Position numbers and translations under genes: made by a program | Part shown: piece by piece, positions 11,047-24,000 of the stretch | Numbering within the stretch: the first letter of the stretch is position 1 | Layout of the letters: each line of letters opens with the position of its first letter | Source of the DNA: Okapia johnstoni | Lineage: Eukaryota > Chordata > Mammalia > Artiodactyla > Giraffidae | Assembly: GCA_024291935.2 (NCBI GenBank) | Contig: CM044312.1 | Span: forward strand, 46,568,001 to 46,632,000 | Length of the DNA: 64,000 nucleotides | Direction of reading: 5' to 3' | The notes under the pieces: model-generated | The model's database searches: none | What the model saw: the letters and a program-made list of their open reading frames with translations, nothing else | Told to the model about the DNA's origin: nothing

Positions 11047-13779
11047 GTAAGCGCCTTCCCCAGCCCGCCCCAGTGCCTTGCGTGGGGCGGACGTCCCCTG
11101 GACCTCTGTCGGGGCTCGTCATACGCCCCTCAGTTCTGGAGTCTAGGGGCCTGACTAGTCTCGGGAATGGTCTCCGTGGTGACGATGTTACCGAATGACG
11201 ATGCTTTCCTTCCAGAGGACAAACCTTTCCTCCCGGACTGTGATTGTGACGGGAGTGTGGACAACTTTGGTTAGCAAAGGAGTTGGAAAAAGCGACGGGT
11301 GGCCGCCCCACACGGCGGGGAGGCCCTGGGATAGGCCTTGGCGATTTAGGGGAGCCGTGTGGGATGTGGGCCCTTTGGCTGGGGACGAGTAGCCAGAGGC
11401 CCCCGGAAAAGAAAGTGCTTTGTCGGAGGCAATACTCTAGGGTGAGTGCTTCGTGGGTAGCGTCTGGGCTGCTGGGGTAGGTAAGCTTAGGAAAACATCT
11501 AGGTCGTGTCGAAATGGGACACGCAGGCTTGCCCGTGCGGAGTGAAACCCAAGTGTTTTGGTTTGAGTCGCCAGTAGATTAGGAGGCGGGGACTCCGTGC
11601 GCCGCGGGCCGTGGGCGGAGTTAGCTGTTTGTGCTAGACCTCCAACATCACCTGGGCTGTAGAGTTAGCGAACGCTTTTCTTATCTGCTTATAAATAAAG
11701 AGCTGTCACGCCTTGTGCCCGAAGGGATCTTAAATCTTCCGAGGAGAGTCATGTTTGTCTTTGCTTAGGCGACTTGTCCTGATTTCAGAACACACTCTCC
11801 CAACACCCCGGAGGTCCGCAGGTTGTGGACAAGTCCCGACAGGCGCTCGTCATTTTGGGGAATGTTGGCTAAGAGATGAATATGCGTGTGGGTGTGTTCT
11901 GATAAACGTATTACCTTACTGGTAATCATTTTGTTTGAGAACGCCGTGACATTTGATTTTCTGCATATATTTTAGGTTTTCAAAGTAGTTATGAATCGTT
12001 TTTGTGTCAGGTACAGGAAAACTTAAGTTTTCAACTCTCGCTAGTTGTAGAATAGCTGCATGCAGGAATTACTAATTGTAGTTTTGGAGCCCAATTCCAA
12101 AAGCGTTTAAAGAGATTAATTGAGTAACATGTAAGTCTAAAAACAAAGTGGGCTAATTACCCTTGGAGTGCTATTCGGGTATGGAAAGGGCCTTCATTTT
12201 GTTCTTATCAGGGATTAAGTTGATTTCTTGAAAGAATACTTGATTACGTTTTCTAGTCATTCCATTGTTAAATTGCACACCCCTGTTTATACAATTATGG
12301 CTGCAGCTATTTGCGTAGAATTAACTGGTAAACATCCTTTACTTAACAAAATAACATATTTTGGAATTCTAAGTTTCGACCTTTTTTAAAGATAAATATA
12401 TTTGAAAGGTCTTAACCATGTTCCCTTTTTACTGCTTTGGGGGCATACCTCACATGTGAAATTTATTGGATTGCATTCTTTTGGAATTTCGATATTACTA
12501 AGTAAAATTTTGGCTATAACCACCTCTGGCCTTTTAAAGTTTAGTTTGTCTCCAACTCTTACGGGAAGGTAGATTCCCTCCCCTCTAATATAATAGTCAG
12601 TTTCACAGCTTTTTAGAAACCACCATTTAAAACAAAATTAAGTGGTGTGCTGACACCTGGCAGAGTGTAATGAGTAGTGGTACTCAAGCTGTACGAGTTC
12701 TGGAGATTGGGAGGACTGTTAAGCGTGTAAACTGACAAATTGGTGGATTTGCTTCTGCCTTCCAGAAAGATCGCTGGTAATTCTTTCCTGGTCTGTAAGC
12801 CAGCTGAAAGTCTTTGAGCCGAAATGTGAATAATTGGAAGCAAGTAGAATATCAGCTGTAGTTTTTCCCTTCAGATACTCAGTTTCTTCCAGAACTGTTG
12901 GAAAATAAGTTTGAGAGTTCATATATAAATAACTGAAAATTAAAAAAAAAGTTTTTACTGAGTATTTCGACCACTGTGTGTAATGTGTTTCTATTGCAAG
13001 AGGTCATATGTGAGTTTTTATTACTAGTCTTTGTCTATTTTGGTTTTACTAACTTTTACTATGGAAATTTTCAAAATACCCCCAAAGAGAAGAGTTTAAA
13101 GACTCACTATTTTGCTAATCTTGGATTATTACCCCTGGAGTTTTTTAAGGCAAATCCTGGACATCAGGATATTTCACCTGTAATTTATCATCTTTAACTG
13201 GTAAGGACTTTGAAAAAAATACAATCACCATAATAATAGTATCACCTAGAATAAAATTATCTTATTTCTTTTTGAATTCTAAGTGTTAGAATTAGCAAAT
13301 TATATAAAATATCCAAATTAGAAAGTTTAATTTTCTGTACATTTAATGCACAGAAATTCTTAGTATGGTCAACTTCTTACTTTATTTGATTAAGGTTTAC
13401 AGATTTTGGTCTAGTTAAGTAAAATGAGTATCAGAAGTCAATGGAAAAATGCTACTAGAAAAGCCAGATCAGGCTTGGGCTTGAAAAAGTTCCAAGAGGG
13501 AGAAATGAAGATAACACTGAAATCCCCCCCCCCCCAATTTATTTTAGCTACTTACCTGAGGGCCCACTGCATATTATCTCTTTTTCCTTAGATATTGAAA
13601 ATACCTCAAAAATAACAAAAATTGGATTTTAGACCGAAGACTTAACAGAGTTAAGTTCACAGCATAACACATAAAAGGAACTCTAGAGATTTTAGGGAAT
13701 AAAGTAGAAAACAGGGAAGAGGGCACTGCAGACAGCATGTAAAAGTATTTCAGACTTTGTTTCCTGGCCAGATATGTCT

Positions 13780-13965
13780 TTTTTCTTTTTTTTTTTTAAC
13801 TGTTCTCATGGATTTTTTGTTTCTGATGTAACTTTGGTTTATTACATTAGTTTCATGTGTATAACATATTTCTAATTCTGTATATACTACAGCATGTTTA
13901 CCACCAAAAAGATAGTTTCCATCTGCCAGCATACAGCTGATCCCCTTTGCTCTTTCTGTCCCCTT
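13780..13965 (-). repeat. L1 3'-end fragment (minus)
   Basis: A T-rich run at about 13779-13798 (the tail complement) is followed by antisense L1 3' sequence such as TTAGTTTCATGTGTATAACA. Confidence 0.5.
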
Positions 13966-14915
13966 ACTCTTTTTTTTGGTAAGTCCGGTTTGGTTTATTT
14001 ATTTATGTTTTGTTTGCCATGTTTCTAGAGGTGTACTTTATAGAGAATGGGAAACAAAACTGGATACGGTAAAGCCACTCCTACTTGTGTGGTATGCGTT
14101 GTATTTCCTCTCCAGCTGAGGCGGCATTTGTTCTGTTTCTCCTGATGTCTGTGAAGCTACACTTCCCAAGCACTACCACAAGGTGATGCAGTGACTTTGC
14201 GCCTTACTTCCCCGCTGGGTGGTGCGTGGGTCTGTGTGTAAATCTGCCTGTGAATCATTGTGGTACATTAACATTCTCAGTCAATTTCAACGATTTTAAA
14301 AGATTTCCCATCTTTTCACTCCGTTTCTTACCTGTGTGAAGAACGAAACATAAACTGTATGGAAATTAGATATTTTACTGTTTAAAATGGGTTGATTCAT
14401 GTTGTAATTACATTCAGATAACATTTATTCTTGTTAATTTTTTTATGAGTAGACGTTATATTGAATTAAATTAATTAAAAAAGTAATGAGAATGGAATGA
14501 CTTGTAAAAATATTTCTGTAGTTATAGTCAGATTGAAATGTTTAAAAAGGTTAGTGTTGGAGAGAGATTAATGAAGGTTATTAATGGGATAATTGCAAAT
14601 TATCTTACTCTAAAGATTTTATAAGCATCATGAATATATTTAATATCTGATAGAGTTTTGTATTAAAAACTTGAATTTTGGGGAGAGGGTTTAAAAATGA
14701 AATTTCTTGTTAATATATTTATTTAAAATAATGAAAATAGTACATTAAATATCCTGGTAAAAATTCAGTCAACTGAGGTAAAAGTTGAAGTTCTCTTAAG
14801 TCCTCTTTTCACACATAGCTGTCATGAGTAAGGACTGTGGTGTGTGCTTTTTAGTCCCTTTTGATACATTCATAAGCATATATACACATGTACATACATA
14901 AATACATATGTGTAT

Positions 14916-15125
14916 TGTTGTTTTAGTTGCTAAGTTGTCTCTGACTCTTTTGTGGTCCCATGGACTATAAAGGACCAGGCTCCTTTGTCTGTGGAATTTT
15001 CCAGGCAAGAATACTGGGATGGGTTGCCATTTCCTTCTCCAGGGGATCTTCCTGACCCAGGGATTGAACCTGTGTCTTCTGCTTTGGCAGGCGGATTCTT
15101 TACCACTGAGCCACCTGGGACGCCC
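14916..15125 (-). repeat. Bov-tA SINE (minus) with exact target-site duplication
   Basis: A full reverse SINE ends at the head complement TTTACCACTGAGCCACC. The 12-bp duplication ACATATGTGTAT flanks it at 14904-14915 and 15126-15137. Confidence 0.93.
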
Positions 15126-15243
15126 ACATATGTGTATATACCTTTTTGTTATTTTATATCTTAAAAACTTTTCAATGAAGTAAAAGTCTAATTATTGGTT
15201 TTTAAACGCTCTTGTAATTGAGGTTAAACAAAAGTTTAACTTC

Positions 15244-15518
15244 CACTGCTGCTGCTAAGTCACTTCAGTCGTGTCCGACTCTGTGCGACCCCATACACGG
15301 CAGCCCACCAGGCTTCCCCGTCCCTGGGATTCTCCAGGCAAGAACACTGGAGTGGGTTGCCATTTCCTTCTCCAACGCATGCAAGTGAAAAGTAAAAGTG
15401 AAGTTGCTCAGTCGTGTCTGACCCTTAGCGACCCCATGGACTGCAGCCTACCAGGCTCCTCTGTCCATAGGATTTTCCAGGCAAGAGTACTGGAGTGGGT
15501 TGCCATTTCCTTCTCCTA
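15244..15518 (-). repeat. Bov-A2 SINE (minus)
   Basis: Starts with a (CTG)n tail complement and contains two Bov-A monomers, each ending GGGTTGCCATTTCCTTCTCC. Confidence 0.92.
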
Positions 15519-16481
15519 CCTTGTTGTATAACATATACTGCTTTGTTGATTTAGTTTACTTTAGGAAACATATTAAGTTTTATGAAAAAAATTTCATTCT
15601 TAAATGAATTTTAATATAAAACATGGGAAACGCATCCTAAGCTAACTTTGTTTTCTTCTTGCTGAATATCTTCCTCAGAGAAACTTAAATACTCACTTTC
15701 TTCATAGAAAAACATTACTGATTCACTTGTCTCAGTTTTGGTAGTTGTATCTAAAAGAGTTTGGTTCAGTTAGTTTAGCTATAGTCTTTCTCATGGGTTT
15801 TTTATAACAAGTAGTGAACATTTTTTCAAAACTGGAATCAAGGGTTTTTTGTTTTTTTTTTTAGGAAGCTACTAAACTTGAAAGGAGATTATCATGAGTG
15901 GTTTCATTAACATCCTGACATCCCTTTGGGCCCAGATTTGCTCAGACTATTCAAAGAAACAAAGTAATGAACACTTACTTTAGAAAGTTTCTAGTGTTAT
16001 GCTACCTTTTCATTTTCCTGAAGGCTTTAGGTTGCCAGCTGGAGACCATTGACTGTTAAGTCTTTCTGTGAAGTAGGGTTGTTGGTAATAAAATCTTTTT
16101 GTTAGTGCAGAAGATACAGGAAATTTACTACTACTGAATGCATTCTCTTTACCTTAGAATCTTGGTAAACCTCAGGTGGGAGAGGCCAATAGACATCAAG
16201 CCTGGTATTCTGCCACAGTAGCTTTCAGGTTCACGAATGACAGTCTCTTTGTGGGATGTCCAGTATATTGTATATCCTAAAAGTACAAAGCAGTATCTTG
16301 ACCATAACAGAAGCAGAGAAAACACAAAAGGAAAATTGGACGTTTTCTGAAGTATTATTTCAGAATTTTAAAGATTAGCTTTAGTATTTCAGATCAACAA
16401 GAGAAACGTGGAAAAGCATATTATCTTAGATCTTCCTAGAAATAAAGACTTCTTAGTAATTGTTAAAATGTGAGTAGTGTT

Positions 16482-16604
16482 GAGAATTCACTGTTAGTCT
16501 ACTGGTAAGGACTCTAATGCTTTCACTGCCTTGGCTCAGGTTCAGTCCCTGGTCTGGGAACTAAGATCCTGCAAGCCTCTCAGTGTGGCCAAAAAAAAAA
16601 AAAA
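16482..16604 (+). repeat. short tRNA-Glu SINE (CHR-like) with A tail
   Basis: Head ATTCACTGTTAGTCTACTGG, box-B-like GGTTCAGTCCCTGGTC, and an A15 tail. Flanked by the diverged pair AATGTGAGTAGTGTT and AATGTGATTAGCGTT, two mismatches in 15. Confidence 0.8.
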
Positions 16605-17289
16605 ATGTGATTAGCGTTACTTCTGTAGAAACTTCATGAATTGGTGAAGTAAATTAGAATAATTTGGTTAGCAAATGTCTGAACCTGGTTTTCCCCATTA
16701 TTACAGAGATTCTTGTTTTGATGACTCAGAAGCAAGTGCCATAGTGTCAGTGGCATTGTTTCGTACACGGTACTGTTGAAACAATGACTGACGTGAGTGT
16801 GACACACTGTAGAGATAGATTTTTTGAGTAAATTGTATCATTTTTCTCAAAAGTAGAGCAAATAATATGGAAAACATTTAGGTTTTGAAGATTTTTATAG
16901 GTCACTTTCACCATTCATCTGCTAGCTAGTGCTAAGTTAGTGAGCACTCACTGAATCTATAATAGATTCTCAACAGCATGTATTTCATTGACACTATATA
17001 TTTAAAAATACATATATTTTTAATCAGTAACTGTATGGAAAGGGTACAGTAATGTTGGAATCAAGATAGAATGAAAGGGTAGAATTGGTATAGGTAGAGA
17101 TGAACAAATAGGCTGAACTATTTCAAGTAGACCAACTGAGATTTTATATCATTTGAGAGATTTGAACAAGTGTGTACCAGAAGCCCAAGAAGACAGCCCA
17201 GGTCTGGGAATCGGTGAGAGCTGCTAATGGAGACTTAAATTGATGGTTTGAGTCAGAGTCTAAATAGTATTTTTCTGTGCTGGCTGTAT

Positions 17290-17445
17290 ACAGGATTAAG
17301 ATTACATTGGGAGGCTTAAAAAAATGCGTATACACTCACTTGCATGCAATGCCCAGGTCCCAAAAAGTCATTGTCTTTTTCTGAGACCCCCTAATGATTC
17401 TGATATGTAGCCGGGGTTCAGAAAAGCTGGGGATCGTGAATGTGG
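17290..17445. repeat. MER5-like hAT DNA-transposon remnant
   Basis: The phrases GGAGGCTTAAAAAAATGCG, ATGCCCAGGTCCC and ATGATTCTGATATGTAGCC in this order match my recall of MER5A/B (Charlie-type, non-autonomous). Confidence 0.55.
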
Positions 17446-17873
17446 GTCAGGAATGCACGACAGAGAGGTTGACTAGGCTCTAGGTTATAGGAGCCTAGAA
17501 CCTAGTGTGGAGGGATGCAATAGGTCGGATTAGGGAGGAAAGTGATGCAAGTTCAGAGGTTCAACATAGAAACACTGCTTTTGGTTTGCAAGAGAAGCAG
17601 AGGGCTAGGCTTTGCAGGAGAGGTGAAAGTTTGGTTTTTACATTTTTTTTTTTAACTTGTGTAACTTTCTGAACCATTTTGTAAATTAATTACTTCCAGT
17701 TTGTGTTTTTATATTTAATCGTATCTAAAGGAGTTCCAGTATTTAAGAAGTATGTCTTTTCAATAATTCTCTGAGAATATGCATGTAATTTACTTTTAAA
17801 GCTATATATTTTCTCAAGGTATGAGTTTTTTCTTAGTTGGTAACATTAAATATGTATAATTTACTTGTTTCAG

Positions 17874-18042
17874 ATTCACAATGACATCCTTTCAAGAAGT
17901 TCCATTGCAGACTTCCAACTTTGCCCATGTCATCTTTCAAAATGTGGCCAAGAGTTATCTTCCTAATGCACACTTAGAATGTCATTATACTTTAACTCCA
18001 TATATCCATCCACATCCAAAAGATTGGGTTGGTATATTCAAG
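17874..18042 (+). CDS. TAX1BP1: TAX1BP1 exon 2 (start codon, residues 1-54)
   Basis: The acceptor TTGTTTCAG ends at 17873. Seven bases of 5' UTR precede the ATG at 17881, and the donor is TTCAAG|GTAAGA. The exon encodes [10 protein letters not shown] through DWVGIFK, the first strands of the SKICH domain. The reading frame ends in phase 0, with 162 coding nt. This start matches the known N-terminus of the protein. Confidence 0.97.
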
Positions 18043-21000
18043 GTAAGATAACTTTCTGCATATTTCTTCCATGTATGCACTCTTTATTTTCTTCTTAAGA
18101 TGTTCACAGTTAGTTTATACTTGTCTTAGCTCTACTTTAAGGATTATTTTTGTAAACATCAAATGTAAAACATTATGTAAACTTGGAATATTTAATAGTG
18201 CAGGGTAGTGTACAACAAATGTTAGGAACGTCAGTTCACTAGACTTTCCTCTCTGTGATCAAAAGGTTTGACTTAAAATTCTTTGTGAATTTTTTTTCTC
18301 CCATTTTCTCCATTCCTTAAAGTGATCTTTTCCTTTGGGTTGCTATATCATTTATGGTCTTGTCATTTGTAATTAATTTTGTACAGCTCTACAGCTGTGT
18401 TATTATCTTTTCTGTTGTCCCACATTGTTAAAATATTCCTCATATTGTCCCATGCTTTAGTAAGAGTATTCTGTTTTACATGACTAGTAAATTCGTTGAT
18501 AGCAAGAGTCCCAGTTCTAATATTTTGCCATTATGTGTTACGTTTAGTTGAAAATTACACTGAGATGATCATTACAGTGGTGGAAGTTTTTTGGCAATTT
18601 CAAGTCTTCAGAATGTAATGGAGAAACAGAAAATAAGAATGTCCTTTGAGCAAAGTAATGCTGTAAATGTACAGGTAGTAAAACTTACTTTTCTCTTGGG
18701 TTATTCTAGATTCTCCCTCAGAAGCCCATTTTTATTTTAGATATGACTTGTTAAAACCAAGACCATTAGGTATTGAAATTTTGATTGTGTGGTCTGTATA
18801 AGTTAAAGTAGAAAGAAAGAAAAGTAGCTGCTAGAATTAGGTACATTGAGAGTATCTAGTAGTGAAAGTCTGGCCTAACGGAGTGAGAAGGGCAGAAAAA
18901 CTGTATGGGACAAAACAAAGTTTTGGCATTTAATGATATTTCAGTACCTTTTTGAATCTCTTATCCCTTGGCGTTGCTTGATTGGTGAATTATTTACTCT
19001 ATTTTCTTTAGGCTAGTCAAAATCCAATATGAAGATACATTCATTGTAAGCTTTCAGTATCATTTTTAATTTTACGTAAGAGATGAATAACAAGTTAAAG
19101 ACACTAAGAATTGGTATTTTCTTGAAGAGTGAGACAGAGAGGAAGAATAGAGCAAGGAAATGAGATTGGGGGAAGAAAAGAGCATTCCTGGCAGGAAAAT
19201 GGCATAAGCAAAGGCACAGGGGTGAGAATGTTAATGAGAATGAGTTAGTGAAGTGGAGGAAGATGAAGTGTCAGTCTTTCCACAGAAGACCTTCACTGTT
19301 AATCTAAGTAGTTTGCAGACTTTTCCTTATGTGCAGTGTACTCTTGCCTGGAAACTCCCATGGACAGAGGAGCCTGGTAGGCTGCAGTCCATGGGGTTGC
19401 GAAGAGTCGGACACGACTGAGCGACTTAACTTTCACTTTTCACTTTCGTGCATTGGAGAAGGAAATGGCAACCCACTCCAGTGTTCTTGCCTGGAGAATC
19501 CCAGGGATGGGGGAGCCTGGTGGGCTGCCGTCTATGGGGTTGCACAGAGTCGGACACGACTGAAGCGACTTAGCAGCAGCAGTAGCAGTGAGAAGTCTGC
19601 ATATCTCGGCTGATGTGTGATAAATTGTATTTCAAGAAGATAAATCTTTACTTTTTTTTTTTCAGACTACTTATTTTTGTCTTCTGGTCCCCCTCCCATT
19701 TTTTGTTAATAACCTATTGTTTACGCCAAAAGTTTATGACTGTCTCATCAGATCCAGCCAAACACAATTGTGTCAGTTTTACTGCCTATTTCCACATTTT
19801 TAATATCACTGCTGTAGTTCATGCCCTCCTTATCTCCTTCTAAGATGATCGCAATAGGTTTCCTGTTTTCCCTGCTTTCATTCTTATGCCGCTCCTCCAT
19901 TTTATCTGTTCTTCAAAATGCTCTATATATAATAGAAAATGAAAATCGTAACATATTTTCCTCTTGTTTAAGTTGCTCTTCATCCTCTGTGGGGTAATGC
20001 CAAGACCAAATAACTTAGGGTGCCAAAAAGGGCTCCTTTATAAGACCTGATTTATAGCTTCCTTTTTTTTTTTACATTGCCTGCTTATTTTTGGCTTTCA
20101 TATTGCTAATGTGTTGTCTCTTGTGCACTCCAAGGATTGTTAACTATTCTTTAAGCAGTAGTACTTACATAAATATATAATAAATAAATTTGAGCAGACT
20201 ACCCTGTCCATCTTTTTTCCTGGATGATACTTAAAACTCAGTGGGAAGTTTAAGCATGTAGTAAAAATTTCAAACTGTACAGGAAAACTCAGGAAAAAAA
20301 AATGATGTTTTAATACTATTACCTAGCAATAAGCATTGTTAACATATTGGTATGTATCTGTAAATAATAATTACACTTTGTCTATAAAAACTATACACAC
20401 ATGCTGTTAATGCATTGTGAAATTCATGGAAATGTTTCTAAATATTTACCATTAAACACTGCTTAATACAGACTGTATTTTTTTTATTTTGTGTCCATTT
20501 ATTTAATAGGATTCTTGGAATTACAATGTTATGGCATTGAGTGTTTTTAAATACTTGATATGTACTGCATATTGCTGTCCAGAATGATTTTGATGGATAT
20601 ATTGACAAGGCAGGCAGGGAGAAAGTGCCTAGATAGTAACTATAAGGGGAAGGAATGAAGGGAAAGTGTATAGTGTGCTTCAGAAGAGGTTAAAGAATTT
20701 AATTATCCTGGGACAGGTACCAGTTTTAGAAGATGAATGGGAAAAGTTTATTTGGATCGTGTCGATTGTTTTAATATTTAGCTGAGGAATAACTTTTAAG
20801 CAGAGAGTTATAGAGTTTAGAAGTGAACTTTAATCTTACAGTGCTGAATAAGATAAATTGGAATTAGAGTGGAGGCACAGAGAATGTTTCAGTTCAGTTC
20901 AGTCACTCAGTTGTGTCCGACTCTTAGCGACCCCATGAATCGCAGCACGCCAGGCCTCCCTGTCCATCACCAACTCCCGGAGTTTACCCAAACCCATGTC

Positions 21001-24000
21001 CATCGAGTCGGTAATGCCATCCAGCCATCTCATCCTCTGTCTTCCCCTTCTCCTCCTGCCCCCAATCCTTCCCAGCATCAGGGTCTTTTCCAATGAGTCA
21101 ACTCTTTGCATGAGGTGGCCAAAGTATTGGAGTTTCAGCTTCAACATCAGTCCTTCCAGTGAACACCCAGGACTTCTCTGTCCATGGGATTCTCCAGGCA
21201 AAGAATACTGGAGTCTGTTGCCGTGCCGTCCAGGGGGTCTTCCCAACCCAGGGATCAGACCCTAATCTCCCTACCTGTTAAGAGTGGTTACCATTATTAA
21301 TGTTTTAAAAGTGTTTCCTTTCCATCCTTTTTTTTTTCTTTTAACTAAAGGAAGAATACTTCCAGTCTTTTTTGAATGCATATATTTTGAAAATAATTGG
21401 AATAGTAGTATATGACGTTTTTTGTATCCTGAATTTTTCACTTAAAATTGTAGCCACTTTGTTAATAAGTGGCTCTGTAACATTTTATCTCATGGAGGGA
21501 CATTCATGTTGTTTATGATATTTCTTAGAATCAGCATTGCATCTCCTTGTGTATATCTAGGCATTTTTGCAGTTTTTCCTTTTAAAAAATAAGGATCGTT
21601 ACTCTTGTAATGATTTTTGAAAATTACAGTATATACAAAAAAAAGAAAATTAATACCCTTACATAGTGTACCCTCACCTTCCCCAGAAATACCTGTTGCT
21701 AAGTTTGGTGTATGTTTTTCTAGAATTTAAAAATTCATAGGCTCGATTTTAAACTGTTCTTTAGGTTTTGTATTCATCTGTACATAATCAGCAAACGTAT
21801 TTCAGTGCCTTAGCTACTTCATGTCCTGTGTCTGTCTCCATTTACATCTCCCCCAAACTCCACCCCCCCCACATCTGTGCTCTCGTTCCTATTGTTTCTT
21901 TCTCTTGAGGTTTCTCCAGAATTTATTAATACCTGTATTTTTACTTGATAAACTTGTCCTTCTGATCTTCTTTACATTTCCTTTCAGAATTTACTAATGA
22001 TTAATACCAACATGTTTTTCTGAAATGTTATTCCTATTTAAAGGGAACACACCTGCTGTTTTTTTCTTTCGTGTTACTCTTGTTTAATTTCCTTTTTTGC
22101 TCTTACTTTGCCAGTTCCATTAGTAACAGAAGAATGATATCCAGTACTGTTGTTAATTCCCCAAACTGGACCAAATAGTGAAATATCTGTTGTTTTGGTT
22201 TCTTCCTAACCATAGATAGGCCCTCTTAACTGGATACAAGCGTAGCTCCTAAAAGCAATATGTTTCGACAGTTGTAGGTAACTTTGACTGTCCCATTGTT
22301 CTAAGTATCATCATATTCTCTCTGCCATTTTTCAGTGTTTTAAAATTTGCTATTGTCAACTCTAAATGTAATAATTCTCTTCATGTTTTCTGCTAATGGA
22401 CTAAAAGGCAGATTCCTTTGCATTTCAAGGGATTGGACTCTGCAGTCCAGAAATCTGATCAAGTTTACAAGATAACCAGGAAAATTAAAGAGAAATAGTG
22501 TGTGCCTTGGACACTGTGGTGTGACTTTTCTAATAGATTTGTTTACTGTTCTTACCATGAGTGCATGCATAATTTCTAGATGTCCAAATTCTGTTTCTTC
22601 CACTGTTTGTCCTTCTAGTGTGTGTGGGAGTTGAGATGTTAGACATAACTATCCTAAGGGATCTGTACTCTGTTTTCCAGATTGAGAGACTTTTACATTA
22701 TTTTTTTAAAATATTTGCTTGACATGCACCTCACATAATTGTTGTTTAGTTTTTTCTTCCTCAAAAGGAATTTAAAGTATAGTCCTATATTGCTGATATT
22801 TATATTCAGATTGGGTTGCGTCTTTCCCCAATTTCTTGGTTGGCTTAGCGTGGGATACCTGTGATGTTTCAGAGCATGGGCTACCACTCCCTTGAGTTGC
22901 CCAGATTTATGCAATAAAGGAAAGCAAAGTATAAGTTAGCATTGTAGTCACCCAATAAGGAACAGCCTGAATTACTGTGATTCAGTTAGACAGAACACAG
23001 CAAGTACCAAACCACTTAACATATCTCTTAAACATTTTTCTTATGTGGTAAAAGATCTCACTTCCCCCATTAATGTTTTTCTTATCATGAAAGACAGCTA
23101 GAAACAGCATTTTCCACCTTTACCTTACTGTTTCTGTCTTTTGTCAACTGCATTTTATTTAGGAGTAGTCTAGTTATTGACTCAGTGTTGGAAGGAAGGA
23201 GGTGGAATTTCAGGAAGTATGAGAGTATAACCTGCTAGGAGAAGAGTGAGTTGAGTCCTAGTGGTAAAGAGCTTGAACTTTAATGAGAGCATTTTATATC
23301 CTGCTAGGAAAAGAGTGGTCGAGTGCTAGTGGTAAAGAGCTTGAACTTTAGGTTTAGAGCCTGACTTTGCCATTTACTAATTTCTTTTTTTTCCCCTGTA
23401 AGTTCATTTACTGCTTTAAAGTCTTAACTGTTCAGCAGTTACAGGAATTTTTTTAATCTGAAAGAAAAATATTTACATCTCAGATACAAAAGAAAATTTT
23501 AACATTATTCTTGGTTGATCTCTAAAACCCAACCACTTACAAGCCTATTTTTTTTTTTTTTTTTACCAACCCATTATTTCTATTCAAAATGTGCACCCTG
23601 TGTACTTACTAAACATTTACTTGGACTTGCATTTTCTGTGTCAGGTCTTCTTTGATATAGAGCTTCTTAAAAAAGCACTAACTGAATCTGTCCAGTGAAG
23701 TCTCATGTGTTTTTGGAAAACCAGTGCTGCTACACGGTTTCTAGGTTGGCCTCCAAAGCTGAACGTGGGTGTGGGCAGCTCTTCGAAAAGTTCAAATCCT
23801 TCACTGAATTCTTCCAGCAATTCTTCCTTGGTCCAGTTACATGAGGTTATTAGAAAAAAAGCCTTTCACTTGCAACACTCTGAAGAGAGATTTCAAATAT
23901 TGCTTCCTCTTCTCAATTGCATTGTCAGGATTAAGGCTTATGGCATGAAACGTCCATCCCTTTGTCAACACAAATATAAAATCCAGACAACTTTGTGGAA

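Larger units (their letters stand above)
10660..11640 (+). promoter_or_regulatory. TAX1BP1: CpG-island promoter of TAX1BP1
   Basis: This is the only long CpG-dense, GC-rich stretch in an otherwise AT-rich window, and it surrounds the first splice donor. It holds a CRE-like GACGTC at 10863-10868, an Sp1-type GGGCGGG box at about 10880-10886, several GGAAG ETS-like cores, and a perfect 12-bp palindrome GTGACATGTCAC at 10900-10911. I see no good TATA box near the presumed start, which fits a dispersed housekeeping promoter. The edges are judged by eye. I see no second, divergent first exon on the minus strand. Confidence 0.85.
11047..17873 (+). other. TAX1BP1 intron 1
   Basis: GT at 11047 and AG at 17873. 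The first 600 bp are the downstream half of the CpG island. The rest is AT-rich with the repeats listed separately, plus a C12 tract at 13524-13535. Stretches 11650-13780, 13970-14915 and 15520-16480 hold nothing else I recognise. Confidence 0.85.

Noticed and set aside
11012..11311. 99-codon minus-strand frame in the CpG island as a divergent gene
   Set aside because: High GC lowers stop frequency. The frame has no domain-like composition and overlaps the exon 1/intron 1 boundary of TAX1BP1.
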